From positions 92,611 to 156,610 of the forward strand of contig JACPDG010000039.1 in the NCBI GenBank assembly GCA_016184125.1: 64,000 nt of DNA, in the 5' to 3' direction. This document shows, in pieces, positions 1 to 8,868 of the stretch. The notes beneath the pieces were generated by a model. The model worked only from the letters and a program-made list of their open reading frames with translations. It was not told where the DNA came from and did not search any database. Numbering within the stretch: position 1 is the first letter of the stretch; every line of letters starts with the position of its first letter. A program made the translations under genes and the position numbers. This DNA is from Candidatus Rokuibacteriota bacterium (GTDB taxonomy: Bacteria; Methylomirabilota; Methylomirabilia; Rokubacteriales; CSP1-6).

Positions 1-1180
1 TCTTGAAGAGCAGGTCCGCCCAGCCCATGATCCCGAGGCCGATCCGGCGGTTGGCCTTCACCATCGCGTCGATCTCGGGCAGCGGGTACGGGTTCATCTC
101 GATGACGTCGTCGAGGAACCGCACGGCGAGCCGCACGACCCGCTCCATCTCGTCCCAGTCGATCGACCACTCGCCCGCCTCGTTGCGCCGGGCGAACCTC
201 GACACGTTCAGCGAGCCCAGATTGCACGCCTCGTTGGGCAGGAGGGGCTGCTCACCGCACGGATTGGTCGCCTCGACGACGCCGAGGTCCGGCGTCGGGT
301 TGGCCGGGCTCGCATTGATCCGGTCGATGAAGACCATGCCGGGGTCGCCGGTCCGCCACGCGGCGCGCACCATGCGGTCGAAGACTTCCCTCGCGGAGAG
401 CCGGCCGACCGACACCTTCGTGTGCGGATTGATGAGGTCGTACTCGTCGCCCTTGAAGAGCGCCTCCATGAACCGGTCGGTGACCGCGACGGAGATGTTG
501 AAGTTCGTGATCCCGCCATCCAGCTTGCACTCGATGAACTCCAGGATGTCGGGATGGTCGACGCGCAGGATGCCCATGTTCGCGCCGCGACGCGTGCCGC
601 CCTGCTTGACCGCTTCGGTCGCGCTGTTGAACACCTTGAGGAACGACACGGGCCCGGACGCGCGACCACCGGTCGACGCGACGATGTCGTCCTTCGGGCG
701 CAGCCGCGAGAACGCGAAGCCCGTGCCGCCACCGCTCTTGTGGATGATCGCCGCGGCCTTGACCGAGTCGAAGATCTCCTCCATCGAGTCGCCCACCGGG
801 AGCACGTAGCAGGCGGAGTACTGGAGGCCGTTGCTCTTTCCGGCGTTCATGAGGGTCGGCGAGTTCGGGACGAAATCCCCGTCCACGATAATGTCGTAGA
901 AGGCCGCGGCCACCTCGCGGCCGGCGGCAGGGCTGCGCCCGTAGCGCGCCTCGCCCTCGGCGATCGAGGTCGCCACCCGCCAGCACATCTCCTCGGGCGT
1001 CTCGACCACCTCGCCGCCGCGCCGCGTGAGGTAGCGTTCGCGCAGGACGCGTAACGCCGCGTCCGTCCACTTCCCGACCTTGGACGGCCGATGGACGATC
1101 TCGGGCGACGGCCCGGTATCGTGAGACGTCCCCGCCCGCGTGTCCGTGTTCCGTCGGCCCGCAGTCGCGTCCGCCTGCAT
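1..1180 (-). CDS. nrdJ: Adenosylcobalamin-dependent (class II) ribonucleotide reductase, 3' end outside window
   Basis: Reduces ribonucleotides to deoxyribonucleotides in the cytoplasm with a thiyl radical generated from adenosylcobalamin. Only the first 393 residues are present; the frame stays open to base 1. The three catalytic cysteines of the family are visible: C124 ([10 protein letters not shown]), C308 with E310 (NPCGEQPLL), and C319 (NEACNLGS). The 11-residue gap between the last two is the spacing usual in class II enzymes. The loop [11 protein letters not shown] lies near residue 150. The ATG at 1178-1180 is preceded, 6 nt away, by a strong ribosome binding site, GAGGAGGT. The gene is divergent from the export operon at 1499. 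A class I reductase is unlikely because the NPCGE/SACY layout is that of NrdJ. Confidence 0.95.
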   Translation of the reverse strand, partial: MQADATAGRRNTDTRAGTSHDTGPSPEIVHRPSKVGKWTDAALRVLRERYLTRRGGEVVETPEEMCWRVATSIAEGEARYGRSPAAGREVAAAFYDIIVDGDFVPNSPTLMNAGKSNGLQYSACYVLPVGDSMEEIFDSVKAAAIIHKSGGGTGFAFSRLRPKDDIVASTGGRASGPVSFLKVFNSATEAVKQGGTRRGANMGILRVDHPDILEFIECKLDGGITNFNISVAVTDRFMEALFKGDEYDLINPHTKVSVGRLSAREVFDRMVRAAWRTGDPGMVFIDRINASPANPTPDLGVVEATNPCGEQPLLPNEACNLGSLNVSRFARRNEAGEWSIDWDEMERVVRLAVRFLDDVIEMNPYPLPEIDAMVKANRRIGLGIMGWADLLFK

Positions 1181-1304
1181 CTCAGGACCTCCTCAACAGG
1201 GTTGGTTCGTGAACGATGGAGAGTGCCTGATCGCCGAAACCAGCATCCTCAACGAGAAACGCGTCCCTGCTCATCGTCTTGTGTCTTTCTGGCTGCCGGC
1301 GCTG

Positions 1305-1322
1305 ACGCTACATCTTGTGGTG
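1305..1322. promoter_or_regulatory. NrdR-box-like palindrome upstream of nrdJ
   Basis: The minus-strand sequence CCACAAGATGTAGCG resembles the NrdR operator (a 16-bp palindrome with a CACWA...TWGTG pattern) and sits just downstream of the predicted -10. A similar half-conserved sequence, ACACAAGACGATG, lies 36 bp nearer the gene (1271-1285). NrdR boxes usually occur in pairs in front of ribonucleotide reductase genes, but a 36-bp spacing is not the usual whole number of helical turns, so this is tentative. Confidence 0.35.
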
Positions 1323-1329
1323 GCGCAGC

Positions 1330-1359
1330 ATCTAACACCCATCATCTCGCGCGGGTCAA
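1330..1359 (-). promoter_or_regulatory. Predicted sigma-70 promoter of nrdJ
   Basis: Read on the minus strand, TTGACC (1359-1354) and TTAGAT (1335-1330) are separated by 18 bp and lie about 150 bp upstream of the nrdJ start codon. The position and near-consensus -35 support a vegetative promoter. No mapped transcript is available. Confidence 0.45.
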
Positions 1360-1498
1360 GGGAAAACGTATCCGCCGATATCCACCGCCGATCCACGGTC
1401 ATCGGCGTCGGGGTTGTCCTGAACGTCGGCGGGCTCGTGCTATCTTCGAGCGTCGGACATCCCACTGCCCGCCGTTTCCGAGGGCGAAGGAGACCTGC

Positions 1499-2797
1499 AT
1501 GAGGTTCGTGCTCGCCGCGCTCGGGCTCCTCTGCGCGGCGCTCCCCGCATTGGCCCAGACGCCGTCGCCGCCGCAGGTCGCCGGCCGTGTCATCACGCTC
1601 GAGGAGGCGATCGCGATCTCGCTCGAGATCCAGCCGCAGATCCAGGCCCGTCTCGGCGACTACGAGGCGGCGCGGTTCCGCGTGGACCAGGTCTTTGCGA
1701 CCCTGCTGCCGCAGCTGACCGGGTCGTGGACCGCGGCGCGCACGCAGAGCGTGACCGGCTCCACCTCGGTAGCGGCGGGCGGGGCCAGGACCGTGACGTT
1801 CTTTACGACCACGACGGTCGCCCGCGTCGCCCTCTCGCAGTTGCTCTTCGACTTCGGCAAGAGCTTCGCGAGCGTCGAGGTCGCCCGGAAGGGCGCCGAG
1901 ATCGCATTCGAGGACGTCGAGCTCCAGCGGCAGGCGCTCACGCTTGCCGTGAAGGAAGCCTACACGAACCTGCTCTTCGCGCAGCGGCTGATCCGCGTGA
2001 ACCGGCAGGCCCTCGAGCGGGCCGGGCTCAACCTGCGCTCGGCGCGTGGCTTCTTCGACGTCGGGACGAGGCCGAAGTCCGACGTCACGCGGGCCGAGGT
2101 CGACGTGGCCAACGCCCGCGTCGACGTCATCCGGGCGTCGAACGCCGAGCGGCTGGCGCGCGTGGCGCTCAACACGGCCATGGGCATCCCGAGCGACACG
2201 CCGACGCAGGTCGTCGACAACCTCGCCTACGAGCCGGTGAAGTTCGACCGCGCGCAGCTGCAGACCAATGCGCTGCGGCAGCGTCCCGAGTACCGCCAGA
2301 CCAAGCTGCGAGCGGACGCCGCGGAGGCGGACCTGAAGCGGCGCTTCCTCGACTTCCTCCCCGACATCACCGGCGGCGGCTTCTACGGCGCCGCACGCGC
2401 GGACATGAACGAGATCTGGGAGCTGAACCTCAACCTCACGTGGCAGCTCTTCGACGGCGGCAACCGGATCGCCCGGTACCGCGAGTCGCGCGCCCTCGTG
2501 GACGCGTCGCGGGCGCGCGTCAAGGCGCTGGAGCTCGACATCGCCCGCGAGGTCGAGCAGTCCCAGATCGGCGTCGAGGAGGCCGACGAGCGTATCCAGG
2601 CCGCGCAGGTCGCCGTCACGTCCGCGCAGGAGAACTTCCGGCTGGCCCAGGGCCGTTTCGACGCCGGCGTCGGCACGATCCTCGAGCTGACCGACGCGCA
2701 GCTCGAGCTGACACGAGCGCAGAACCAGGAGGCGCAGGCGCTGGCGGACTACCGGATCGCTCTCGCGCGCCTGGACCGGTCCGTCGGCCGAAGGTAG
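1499..2797 (+). CDS. TolC-family outer membrane efflux protein
   Basis: 432-residue outer-membrane channel component of a tripartite export system. The start ATG at 1499 follows AAGGAGAC and opens with a clear signal peptide (hydrophobic residues 2-17, cleavage expected after ALAQ). The mature part begins with ITLEEAIAIS, the usual start of TolC repeats, and contains two helical repeats each closed by a beta segment (for example VALSQLLFDFGK and LNLTWQLFDGGN), with the pattern IALARLDRSVG at the C-terminus. Length fits the family. It is followed after 137 bp by the adaptor, ATPase and permease genes, so it probably forms the outer-membrane duct for that MacAB-type pump. The frame is open upstream of 1499, but only this start gives a signal peptide. 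Confidence 0.92.
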   Translation: MRFVLAALGLLCAALPALAQTPSPPQVAGRVITLEEAIAISLEIQPQIQARLGDYEAARFRVDQVFATLLPQLTGSWTAARTQSVTGSTSVAAGGARTVTFFTTTTVARVALSQLLFDFGKSFASVEVARKGAEIAFEDVELQRQALTLAVKEAYTNLLFAQRLIRVNRQALERAGLNLRSARGFFDVGTRPKSDVTRAEVDVANARVDVIRASNAERLARVALNTAMGIPSDTPTQVVDNLAYEPVKFDRAQLQTNALRQRPEYRQTKLRADAAEADLKRRFLDFLPDITGGGFYGAARADMNEIWELNLNLTWQLFDGGNRIARYRESRALVDASRARVKALELDIAREVEQSQIGVEEADERIQAAQVAVTSAQENFRLAQGRFDAGVGTILELTDAQLELTRAQNQEAQALADYRIALARLDRSVGRR

Positions 2798-2800
2798 GAG

Positions 2801-2823
2801 TGGGGGCCCGAGATGGCCCCCGG
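2801..2823 (+). repeat. Element A, head hairpin (partial)
   Basis: A GGGGG-CCCGAGATGG-CCCCC head hairpin starts 4 bp after the tolC-like stop codon. It is the shortest kind of copy of the modular repeat seen about 17 times in the window. No body or tail module follows clearly. Confidence 0.5.
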
Positions 2824-2934
2824 CTCGGTGACCCGCTCGCCCCTCCGCGGGGCCCGACGTGGCGTCCGGACCCCGTCGAGCGCCAGCGCGTACAATAAAG
2901 TCCGGTCGTCCCGCGTCGAATCTTCGAATTCTCC

Positions 2935-4641
2935 GTGATCGGACCTCATTTGAAACGACTCGTCGTGCTCGCCCTGATCGTGCTGACCGTGGGCGGCGGT
3001 GTCTGGGCCTACTTCGCGACCCAGAGCCGCGGCAACGCGGCGCGGTACCGCCTCGCCCGCGTCGAGCGCGGGCCCTTGACCGCGGCGGTGTCGGCGAGCG
3101 GCAACCTGGCCGCGGTGACGACGGTCCTCGTCGGCAGTCAGGTCTCGGGCCAGATCACGGAGCTCTTCGCCGACTTCAACTCCCTGGTCGAGCGCGGTCA
3201 GGTCATTGCCCGGATCGACCCCGAGATCTTCGAGGCGAAGGTCAACCAGGCACGCGCGGAGCTCGACTCGGCGGGGGCGTCCGTGCTGAACCAGCAGGCG
3301 CAGGTCGAACGCGCGCGCGCCGACGTCGAGAACGCCCGGTCCGCGCACGCCGAGTCCCGCGCGCAGACGGCCAAGGCGCAGGTCGCCCTGCTCGACGCGC
3401 GCCGCGACCTCGAGCGGAAGGACGAGCTGTTCCGGCGCCAGCTCATCGCGAAGAGCGAGCGCGACAGCGCGCAGGCGGCGCACGACTCCGCCGCGGCGCA
3501 GCTCGACTCCGTCAAGGCCAAGGAGGCGGCGCTCGCCGCGGCCATCGGCTCGGCGGCCGCGCAGCTCCGCGTCGCGGAGGCGCAGCTCGTCGCGGCACGC
3601 GCGCAAGTCAAGCAGAAGGAGGCGTCGCTCCAGCAAGCGCAGGTCGACCTCGAGCACACGACGATCCGCGCGCCCGTCAACGGCGTGGTCGTCTCGCGCC
3701 AGGTGGACGTCGGCCAGACGGTCGCCGCCAGCCTCCAGGCGCCGACCCTGTTCACGATCGCGCAGGACCTCACCAAGATGCAGGTCGAGACGAGCGTGGA
3801 CGAGGCCGACATCGGCCGCGTCAAGCTCGCCGACCGCGCGACGTTCACCGTCGACGCGTTCCCCGGCGAGACGTTCGCCGGAGGCGTCACCCAGATCCGG
3901 AAGGCCGCTCAGATCGTGCAGAACGTCGTCACGTACACGGTCGTGGTCGCGGTCGACAACCCGGGCGGCAAGCTGCTGCCGGGGATGACGGCGAACGTCA
4001 AGCTCGTCGTCGCCGAAAAGCCGAGCGTGCTCAAGGTCCCGAACGCCGCGCTGCGCTTCAGGCCGAGCGGAGCCGCTGGCGGGGCCTCCGTGGCCGCCGG
4101 CGGCGCGCCCGCGCGACGGGCCGCGGGTGGCAGCGACGCGGGCGCCGGTGCTGCCGGCGGGGGCGGTCAGCGGCCGAGCATGGAGCAGATCCGTGAGCGG
4201 CTCGTGAAGGGCCTCGGGCTGACCGAGGAGCAGCAGAAGACGCTCGACCCGATTCTCGCGGACAGCCGGCAGCAGATGATAGCCCTCCGCGGCGCTCAGC
4301 TGTCGGACGCCGAGCGGCAGGGACGCATGCAGAAGATCCGGGAGGCGACACGGACGCGGGTGCGGCAGATCCTCACCGCCGAGCAGCAGCGCCGGTACGA
4401 CGAGATGTCGCCGCCGAGCCGCGCCGACGCCGGCGCTGCGACCGGCCTGCCGGGACGCGTGTGGATCGTCGGGCCGGACGGCAAGCCGGCGCCGGTGTCG
4501 ATCACGCTCGGTCTGAGCGACGGGACCGCGACCGAGGTGCTGCGCGGCGACCTGAAGGAGGGCCAGGACGTGATCATCGGGACGGTGAGCGGCGCCGGCG
4601 GCCAGTCGCGGCCGTCGGGCGGCCCGAGACTTCGGCTGTGA
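2935..4641 (+). CDS. HlyD/MacA-family periplasmic adaptor with a Spy-like (LTxxQ) insertion
   Basis: 568-residue membrane-fusion protein linking an inner-membrane MacB-type ABC transporter to the TolC-like channel. GTG start at 2935; a single N-terminal membrane anchor covers residues 6-25. The lipoyl/hairpin region shows [18 protein letters not shown] and a long Ala/Gln-rich coiled-coil hairpin (about residues 95-235), closed by [11 protein letters not shown]. The beta-barrel follows, up to [10 protein letters not shown] (about residue 380). The membrane-proximal domain ([11 protein letters not shown]) is then interrupted by about 120 residues: a Gly/Ala-rich linker and a helical segment (about 416-491) with two LTxEQQ motifs ([21 protein letters not shown]), typical of Spy/CpxP-like periplasmic chaperones. 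The stop overlaps the ATPase gene by 4 bp (GTGA). Confidence 0.9.
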   Translation: MIGPHLKRLVVLALIVLTVGGGVWAYFATQSRGNAARYRLARVERGPLTAAVSASGNLAAVTTVLVGSQVSGQITELFADFNSLVERGQVIARIDPEIFEAKVNQARAELDSAGASVLNQQAQVERARADVENARSAHAESRAQTAKAQVALLDARRDLERKDELFRRQLIAKSERDSAQAAHDSAAAQLDSVKAKEAALAAAIGSAAAQLRVAEAQLVAARAQVKQKEASLQQAQVDLEHTTIRAPVNGVVVSRQVDVGQTVAASLQAPTLFTIAQDLTKMQVETSVDEADIGRVKLADRATFTVDAFPGETFAGGVTQIRKAAQIVQNVVTYTVVVAVDNPGGKLLPGMTANVKLVVAEKPSVLKVPNAALRFRPSGAAGGASVAAGGAPARRAAGGSDAGAGAAGGGGQRPSMEQIRERLVKGLGLTEEQQKTLDPILADSRQQMIALRGAQLSDAERQGRMQKIREATRTRVRQILTAEQQRRYDEMSPPSRADAGAATGLPGRVWIVGPDGKPAPVSITLGLSDGTATEVLRGDLKEGQDVIIGTVSGAGGQSRPSGGPRLRL

Positions 4642-5411
4642 CGGCCCCGAGCGCGCCCGGCCGCCCGAGCGGGCTGATCCTGACCGACGGGCTCACGAAG
4701 GACTACCGCCTCGGCCCGCACGTCGTCCACGCGCTCCGCGGCGTGAGCGTGACGATCGCTCGCGGCGAGTTCGTCGCGGTGATGGGTCCGTCCGGCTCCG
4801 GCAAGTCGACGTTCATGAACATCCTCGGCTGCCTGGACACGCCGACCGCGGGGCGCTACGTGCTCGACGGCGAGGAGATCGGGCGGCTCCGCCGGGACGC
4901 GCTCGCACGGATCCGCAACCGCAAGGTCGGCTTCGTCTTCCAGCAGTTCAACCTGCTGCCGCGCGTCTCCGCGCTGGAGAACGTCGAGCTTCCCCTGCTC
5001 TACGCCGGTCTCGGCGCCCGTGAGCGACACGAGCGCGCGAGAGCACGACTCGCGGAGGTCGGCCTCGCCGACCGGATGGACCACCATCCGAGCCAGCTCT
5101 CGGGCGGGGAGCAGCAGCGCGTGGCGATCGCGCGCGCGCTCGTGAACGACCCCGCCGTCGTCCTGGCCGACGAGCCGACGGGCAACCTCGACACGCGCAC
5201 GAGCGCCGAGATCCTGGCCGTCATGCAGCGGCTCAACCGGGCGGGACTCACGATCGTCATCGTGACCCACGAGCTGGACGTCGCGCAGTGCGCCCAGCGG
5301 GTGCTCACCTTCCGCGACGGGCGTCTCCGGAACGACGAGGCGGTCACCGCGCCGGTCGACGCCGCGACGCTCCTCGCGGGGCTCGAGGAGGAGCAGGAGG
5401 TCACGGCGTGA
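4638..5411 (+). CDS. MacB/LolD-type ABC transporter ATPase
   Basis: 257-residue cytoplasmic ATPase that powers the permease encoded next to it. Visible motifs: Walker [10 protein letters not shown] (about 50-58), Q-loop [11 protein letters not shown], signature [15 protein letters not shown], Walker [13 protein letters not shown] with the catalytic Glu, and the H-loop histidine in [11 protein letters not shown]. The sequence is of the LolD/MacB-N type. GTG at 4638 overlaps the adaptor stop codon (GTGA), and its own stop overlaps the permease start in the same way, so the three are translationally coupled. The ATPase and permease are separate chains, unlike E. coli MacB where they are fused. 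Confidence 0.94.
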   Translation: MTAPSAPGRPSGLILTDGLTKDYRLGPHVVHALRGVSVTIARGEFVAVMGPSGSGKSTFMNILGCLDTPTAGRYVLDGEEIGRLRRDALARIRNRKVGFVFQQFNLLPRVSALENVELPLLYAGLGARERHERARARLAEVGLADRMDHHPSQLSGGEQQRVAIARALVNDPAVVLADEPTGNLDTRTSAEILAVMQRLNRAGLTIVIVTHELDVAQCAQRVLTFRDGRLRNDEAVTAPVDAATLLAGLEEEQEVTA

Positions 5412-6640
5412 CGGCCTGGCAGTCGATGCGGATCGCCATCGGCGCGCTGCGCGTGAACAAGCTGCGCAGCATGCTCACGATGCTCGGGATCATCATCGGG
5501 GTCGGCGCGGTGATCGCGATGATCGCCGTGGGCGCCGGCGCGCAGGCGCGGGTCGCCGAGCAGATCCAGAGCCTCGGGTCGAACCTGATCCTCATTCTCT
5601 CGGGCAGTGTCACGTCGGGCGGCATCCGGATGGGCCACGGCAGCCAGCAGACCATCACGGAGGACGACGCGGCGGCGATCCAGCGCGAGATCCCCGCCGT
5701 CCAGGTAGCCGCGCCGGTGACGCGCGGGACGGCGCAGGTGGTCTACGGCAACCTGAACTGGTCCACGGTCATCCTGGGCGTCACGCCGGAGTACCTCGAA
5801 GCGCGCGACTGGCCGCTCGCCGCCGGCCGCGCCATCAACCCGGAGGAGGTCGACGGCGCCATGAAGGTCGCGTTGATGGGCCAGACGACGGCGGAGAACC
5901 TCTTCGGCGACAGCGATCCCCTCGGCCAGATCATCCGCATCCGGAAGGTCCCCTTCACCGCCGTCGGCGTGCTCGGCCGCAAGGGCCAGAACACCTGGGG
6001 CCAGGACCAGGACGACGTGATCATGATCCCGCTCTCGACGGCGAAGAAGAAGGTGCTCGGGTCGAGCCAGGCCAACCCGCGCGCGGTCGGCGCCATCTCC
6101 GTGAAGGTCCGCGCCGGCGAGAACATGGTGGAGGCCGAGGGTCAGATCCGGGCGCTGATGCGCCAGCGCCACAAGCTGCAGCCGTACCAGGACGACGACT
6201 TCTTCCTGCGGAACCTCTCCGAGGTGCTGCAGGCGCAGGAGGAGTCCTCCCGGGTGATGACCTACCTGCTCGGCGCGATCGCGTCGATCTCGCTGCTCGT
6301 GGGCGGCATCGGGATCATGAACATCATGCTCGTCAGCGTGACGGAGCGAACGCGCGAGATCGGGCTTCGGATGGCCGTCGGCGCTCGCGGCCGCGACATC
6401 CTCTCCCAGTTCCTCGTCGAGGCCGTCACGCTGTCGCTGATCGGCGGCGCGATCGGCATCGCGCTCGGGCTCGGCGCATCCGCGGCGATCAGCTACTACT
6501 TCGAGTGGCGGACGCTGGTCGCGCCGGAGGCCATCGCGCTCGCGTTCGGCTTCGCGGCCACCGTCGGCGTCTTCTTCGGGTTCTACCCGGCGAGGAAGGC
6601 CGCACGGCTCGACCCGATCGAAGCCCTCCGGTACGAGTAG
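5408..6640 (+). CDS. MacB-type ABC permease (FtsX-like fold)
   Basis: 410-residue inner-membrane permease. The N-terminal helix follows [20 protein letters not shown] (residues ~17-36), the usual entry of MacB permeases. A large periplasmic MacB_PCD domain spans about 45-260, and three C-terminal membrane helices carry [20 protein letters not shown] and the closing signature [18 protein letters not shown]. All are hallmarks of MacB/FtsX permeases. It starts at GTG 5408 within the ATPase stop codon. With the neighbouring genes it makes a full adaptor-ATPase-permease-channel set. The substrate (macrolide, lipid, peptide or siderophore) cannot be told from the sequence. Confidence 0.94.
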   Translation: MTAWQSMRIAIGALRVNKLRSMLTMLGIIIGVGAVIAMIAVGAGAQARVAEQIQSLGSNLILILSGSVTSGGIRMGHGSQQTITEDDAAAIQREIPAVQVAAPVTRGTAQVVYGNLNWSTVILGVTPEYLEARDWPLAAGRAINPEEVDGAMKVALMGQTTAENLFGDSDPLGQIIRIRKVPFTAVGVLGRKGQNTWGQDQDDVIMIPLSTAKKKVLGSSQANPRAVGAISVKVRAGENMVEAEGQIRALMRQRHKLQPYQDDDFFLRNLSEVLQAQEESSRVMTYLLGAIASISLLVGGIGIMNIMLVSVTERTREIGLRMAVGARGRDILSQFLVEAVTLSLIGGAIGIALGLGASAAISYYFEWRTLVAPEAIALAFGFAATVGVFFGFYPARKAARLDPIEALRYE

Positions 6641-6719
6641 CCCGCCCCCCGGCTCGGTGCGCGACCCCGAGAGCCTCGCCAATCCGCGCTCGTCGCGTTC
6701 CTGCGGTTCGCGGGCGAGC

Positions 6720-6756
6720 CCGCTCAGAGCCCGTGAACGAATCCGGTGGTCGAGGC
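6720..6756 (-). repeat. Element A, tail module (partial, inverted)
   Basis: CAGAGCCCGTGAACGAATCC and the following GGTGGTCGAG are the reverse complement of the tail of the full-length copy at 15243-15380 (CTCGACCACC then GGATTCGTTCACGGGCTC). The copy lies 80 bp after the permease stop codon. The head module is not recognisable; the GC-rich stretch at 6641-6720 may be its decayed body. Confidence 0.6.
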
Positions 6757-6824
6757 AGCGCGGAGGCCGCCGCTGGCGGTCGGAGGGCACCTGCGGCCAC
6801 TGGCGACTCTGCTAAGGTCGGAAC

Positions 6825-7412
6825 GTGATGGCGCGATCGAAGGAGCGGCAGCAATCGCGCGAGCCGAAGGGCCTTCCGCACGCCGCGGTAGCGCAAGCCG
6901 CGGCGTCCGCGGCGCGTGCACTGATCGGACCGACCGACGGCGCGGCGGAGCCCGCGCCACCGGCCGCGCCGCCCCGCGGTCTCGCAGGAACAGGACCGCG
7001 CGCTCCGCGAGCGAACGAGGTGACGGAGCGCGCGCTCCTCGCGATGGCGCGCGAGGTCGCGACGCTCGCGACGCGCGGCGGCTCGCTTCGCGAGGCGCTC
7101 GCCCACATCGCGCGAACGTCCAGCGAGCGCGAGCTACGCCGGGCGCGGCTCGACGCGTTGCTCGACGAGGACGAGACGCGCGCCCTGTCGCTCGCGTGGG
7201 CGCGCGAGCAGCTCAGGCTCGCGCTCGAGGAGCTGATCGCCGTCCTCGGCAAGACCGGCGCCGTGCGGACCGACATCCCCGCGCCGACGCTCGCCTGGGT
7301 CCTCCTCGCGGCGTGCGAGGCGATCGCCCTCGAGCCGCCGGGCGACACCGACGACCGGGTCGATGCCCTGCTGCGCGTCAGCGGTCCGAGATCATGGGGG
7401 GCCCCGACATGA
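6825..7412 (+). CDS. Hypothetical protein, Arg/Ala-rich, C-terminus read from an element A copy
   Basis: 195 residues (GTG 6825; ATG 6828 is equally possible). I do not recognise a family. The first 70 residues are low-complexity, Ala/Pro/Arg-rich. Residues 70-185 are predicted helical (LLAMAREVATLA, ELRRARLDALLDED, WAREQLRLALEELIAVLG, TLAWVLLAACEAIAL) and recall the ligand-binding half of TetR-family regulators, but no helix-turn-helix is visible, so this is only a resemblance. The last residues, RSWGAPT, and the TGA stop are encoded by a copy of element A (7391-7412), which suggests that the original 3' end was replaced. The next gene starts 14 bp later. Confidence 0.55.
   Translation: MMARSKERQQSREPKGLPHAAVAQAAASAARALIGPTDGAAEPAPPAAPPRGLAGTGPRAPRANEVTERALLAMAREVATLATRGGSLREALAHIARTSSERELRRARLDALLDEDETRALSLAWAREQLRLALEELIAVLGKTGAVRTDIPAPTLAWVLLAACEAIALEPPGDTDDRVDALLRVSGPRSWGAPT
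7391..7412 (+). repeat. Element A, head module overlapping a stop codon
   Basis: ATCATGGGGGGCCCCGACAT and the next two bases match the CCCCGACATGG-type head of element A. The final ATGA supplies the stop codon of the upstream gene. The 3' CCCCCC arm is missing. Confidence 0.55.
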
Positions 7413-7425
7413 TAAAGTCCTGCCG

Positions 7426-8163
7426 ATGCTCATCCGGGCGGCCGCCATCGCCGTCGTGCTCCTTGCGTTCGTGGTCCCGGCCCATGCCCAGACCGCCGTC
7501 GAGACGGCGACGAAACTGATCGCGTCCTATCACGAGGACGTCGCTCGCATCGATCGCGCGCGGGAGATCCTCGAGGACACGCTCAAGACGGAGCAGCGGG
7601 TCGAGACGATGGTCCTCCTCGCCCGCGTCTGCCTGCTCCAGGGCGAGATCCGCGCCACGACGAACGACGCCAAGCTCGCCGCGTACGGGCGCGGGCGCGA
7701 GATCGCGCAGCGCGCGGTCGAGCTTGCCCCGAAGAGCGAGGACGCGCACTTCTGGTACGCCGCGAACACGGGCCGATGGGGTCAGACCAAGGGCGTGTTG
7801 CGCTCGCTGTTTCTCCTCCCGGCGATGCGCGAGGAGATCGACACGCTCCTCGCGCTGAACCCGCGCTCCGCACGGATTCACAGCGTCGCCGGCAACTTCC
7901 TGGCCGAGGTCCCCGGGCTCTTCGGCGGCGACAAGAAGAAGGCCGAGGAGCACTTCAGGAAGGCGCGCGACATCGACCCGCACTACACGATCGCGCGCGT
8001 CGACTTCGCCCGGTTCCTGATCGACACCGGGCGGCACACCGAGGCCCGGCGAGAGCTCGAGCGCGTCCTCGCCGAGAAGCAGCCGGCGAACCTCGCCGAC
8101 TGGACCGTCCGCGACGTGCCGCGTGCGCGACAGCTGCTCGAGTCGATCAAGGACGCGAAGTAG
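7426..8163 (+). CDS. Exported TPR-type protein
   Basis: 245 residues. ATG 7426 was chosen because it opens a clear signal peptide (MLIRAAAIAVVLLAFVVPAHAQ; cleavage after AHA). The rest is all-helical with tetratricopeptide-like repeats: VELAPKSEDAHFWYAANTG, then AEEHFRKARDIDPHYTIA and a third unit ending AEKQPANLAD. TPR proteins are scaffolds for protein-protein contacts. Here the protein would act in the periplasm, and no partner is evident from its neighbours. A possible promoter -10 (GATAAA, 7411-7416) lies close to the start. Confidence 0.8.
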   Translation: MLIRAAAIAVVLLAFVVPAHAQTAVETATKLIASYHEDVARIDRAREILEDTLKTEQRVETMVLLARVCLLQGEIRATTNDAKLAAYGRGREIAQRAVELAPKSEDAHFWYAANTGRWGQTKGVLRSLFLLPAMREEIDTLLALNPRSARIHSVAGNFLAEVPGLFGGDKKKAEEHFRKARDIDPHYTIARVDFARFLIDTGRHTEARRELERVLAEKQPANLADWTVRDVPRARQLLESIKDAK

Positions 8164-8173
8164 GCGGTCGTCC

Positions 8174-8833
8174 ATGAAACGGGTCGTCCCCATCGATACC
8201 ATCATTCGCCGGTTGCGCGAAACCGCCCCCGCGTGGAACCCGACGGCCGTCACGGTCGTCGCCGAAGAGAAGCACACGCCGTTCCGGGTGCTGATCGCCT
8301 GCATCCTCTCGCTGCGCACGCAGGACACCACGACCGGGCCGGCCGCGGCGCGATTGTTCGCGCTCGCCGACACTCCGGAGGCGATGCTGCGGCTCACACC
8401 CGCGGCGATCGAGCGCGCCATCTACCCCGTGGGCTTCTATCGCACCAAGGCGCGCGTCATCCTCGATATCTGCCGGGATCTGATCGCGCGCTTCGGCGGG
8501 CGCGTGCCGCACGACATCGACCGACTCCTCACGCTGAAGGGCGTGGGCCGCAAGACCGCGAACCTGGTGGTGACGATCGGCTATGCGAAGCTCGGCATCT
8601 GCGTCGACACGCACGTCCATCGCATCTCGAACCGCCTCGGCTACGTGAAGACGAAGACTCCGGAGCAGACGGAGATGGCGCTGCGCCAGCGCCTGCCAAA
8701 GAAGCACTGGATCGGCTACAACGACCTGCTCGTCACGTTCGGGCAGAACGTCTGCACGCCGCTCTCGCCGAAGTGCTCGCTCTGTCCGGTGCGAGCCCTC
8801 TGTCGCCGGGTCGGCGTGACGCGCGCCCGCTAG
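8174..8833 (+). CDS. nth: Endonuclease III (DNA glycosylase/AP lyase)
   Basis: 219-residue base-excision-repair enzyme that removes oxidised pyrimidines and cleaves abasic sites. The helix-hairpin-helix LKGVGRKTANLV carries the catalytic Lys (K127), and the catalytic Asp is D145 in CVDTHVHRISNRLG. The C-terminal [4Fe-4S] ligands follow the canonical C-x6-C-x2-C-x5-C pattern in CTPLSPKCSLCPVRALC. Length is normal. ATG 8174 lies 11 bp after the preceding stop. It is convergent with a broken endonuclease IV gene, so the two abasic-site repair genes were once neighbours here. Confidence 0.96.
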   Translation: MKRVVPIDTIIRRLRETAPAWNPTAVTVVAEEKHTPFRVLIACILSLRTQDTTTGPAAARLFALADTPEAMLRLTPAAIERAIYPVGFYRTKARVILDICRDLIARFGGRVPHDIDRLLTLKGVGRKTANLVVTIGYAKLGICVDTHVHRISNRLGYVKTKTPEQTEMALRQRLPKKHWIGYNDLLVTFGQNVCTPLSPKCSLCPVRALCRRVGVTRAR

Positions 8834-8839
8834 GCTGAC

Positions 8840-8868
8840 GGTGTGGGGGCCCCGAAATGGCCCCCCAC
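8840..8868 (+). repeat. Element A, head hairpin at the nth / nfo junction
   Basis: GTGTGGGGGCCCCGAAATGG followed by CCCCCCAC, a perfect head hairpin of the CCCCGAAATGG type. It begins 7 bp after the nth stop codon, and its right edge is exactly where endonuclease IV similarity ends, so the insertion or recombination that brought it removed the 3' half of nfo. Confidence 0.7.

Larger units (their letters stand above)
1181..1498. other. Divergent intergenic region nrdJ / tolC-like gene
   Basis: 318 bp with no convincing gene. It holds the nrdJ promoter and NrdR-like boxes on the minus strand. On the plus strand an extended -10 candidate, TGCTATCTT (1438-1446), and an AAGGAGAC ribosome binding site (1487-1494) precede the next gene. 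I looked for a cobalamin riboswitch in front of the B12-dependent reductase and did not recognise its B12-box core. Confidence 0.5.

Noticed and set aside
1181..1330. Cobalamin riboswitch upstream of the B12-dependent reductase
   Set aside because: The B12-box core and conserved stems were not recognisable on either strand; a covariance-model search would decide.
1091..1498. N-terminal extension of the TolC-like protein back to 1091
   Set aside because: It would overlap nrdJ, has no TolC similarity and would bury the signal peptide that starts at 1499.
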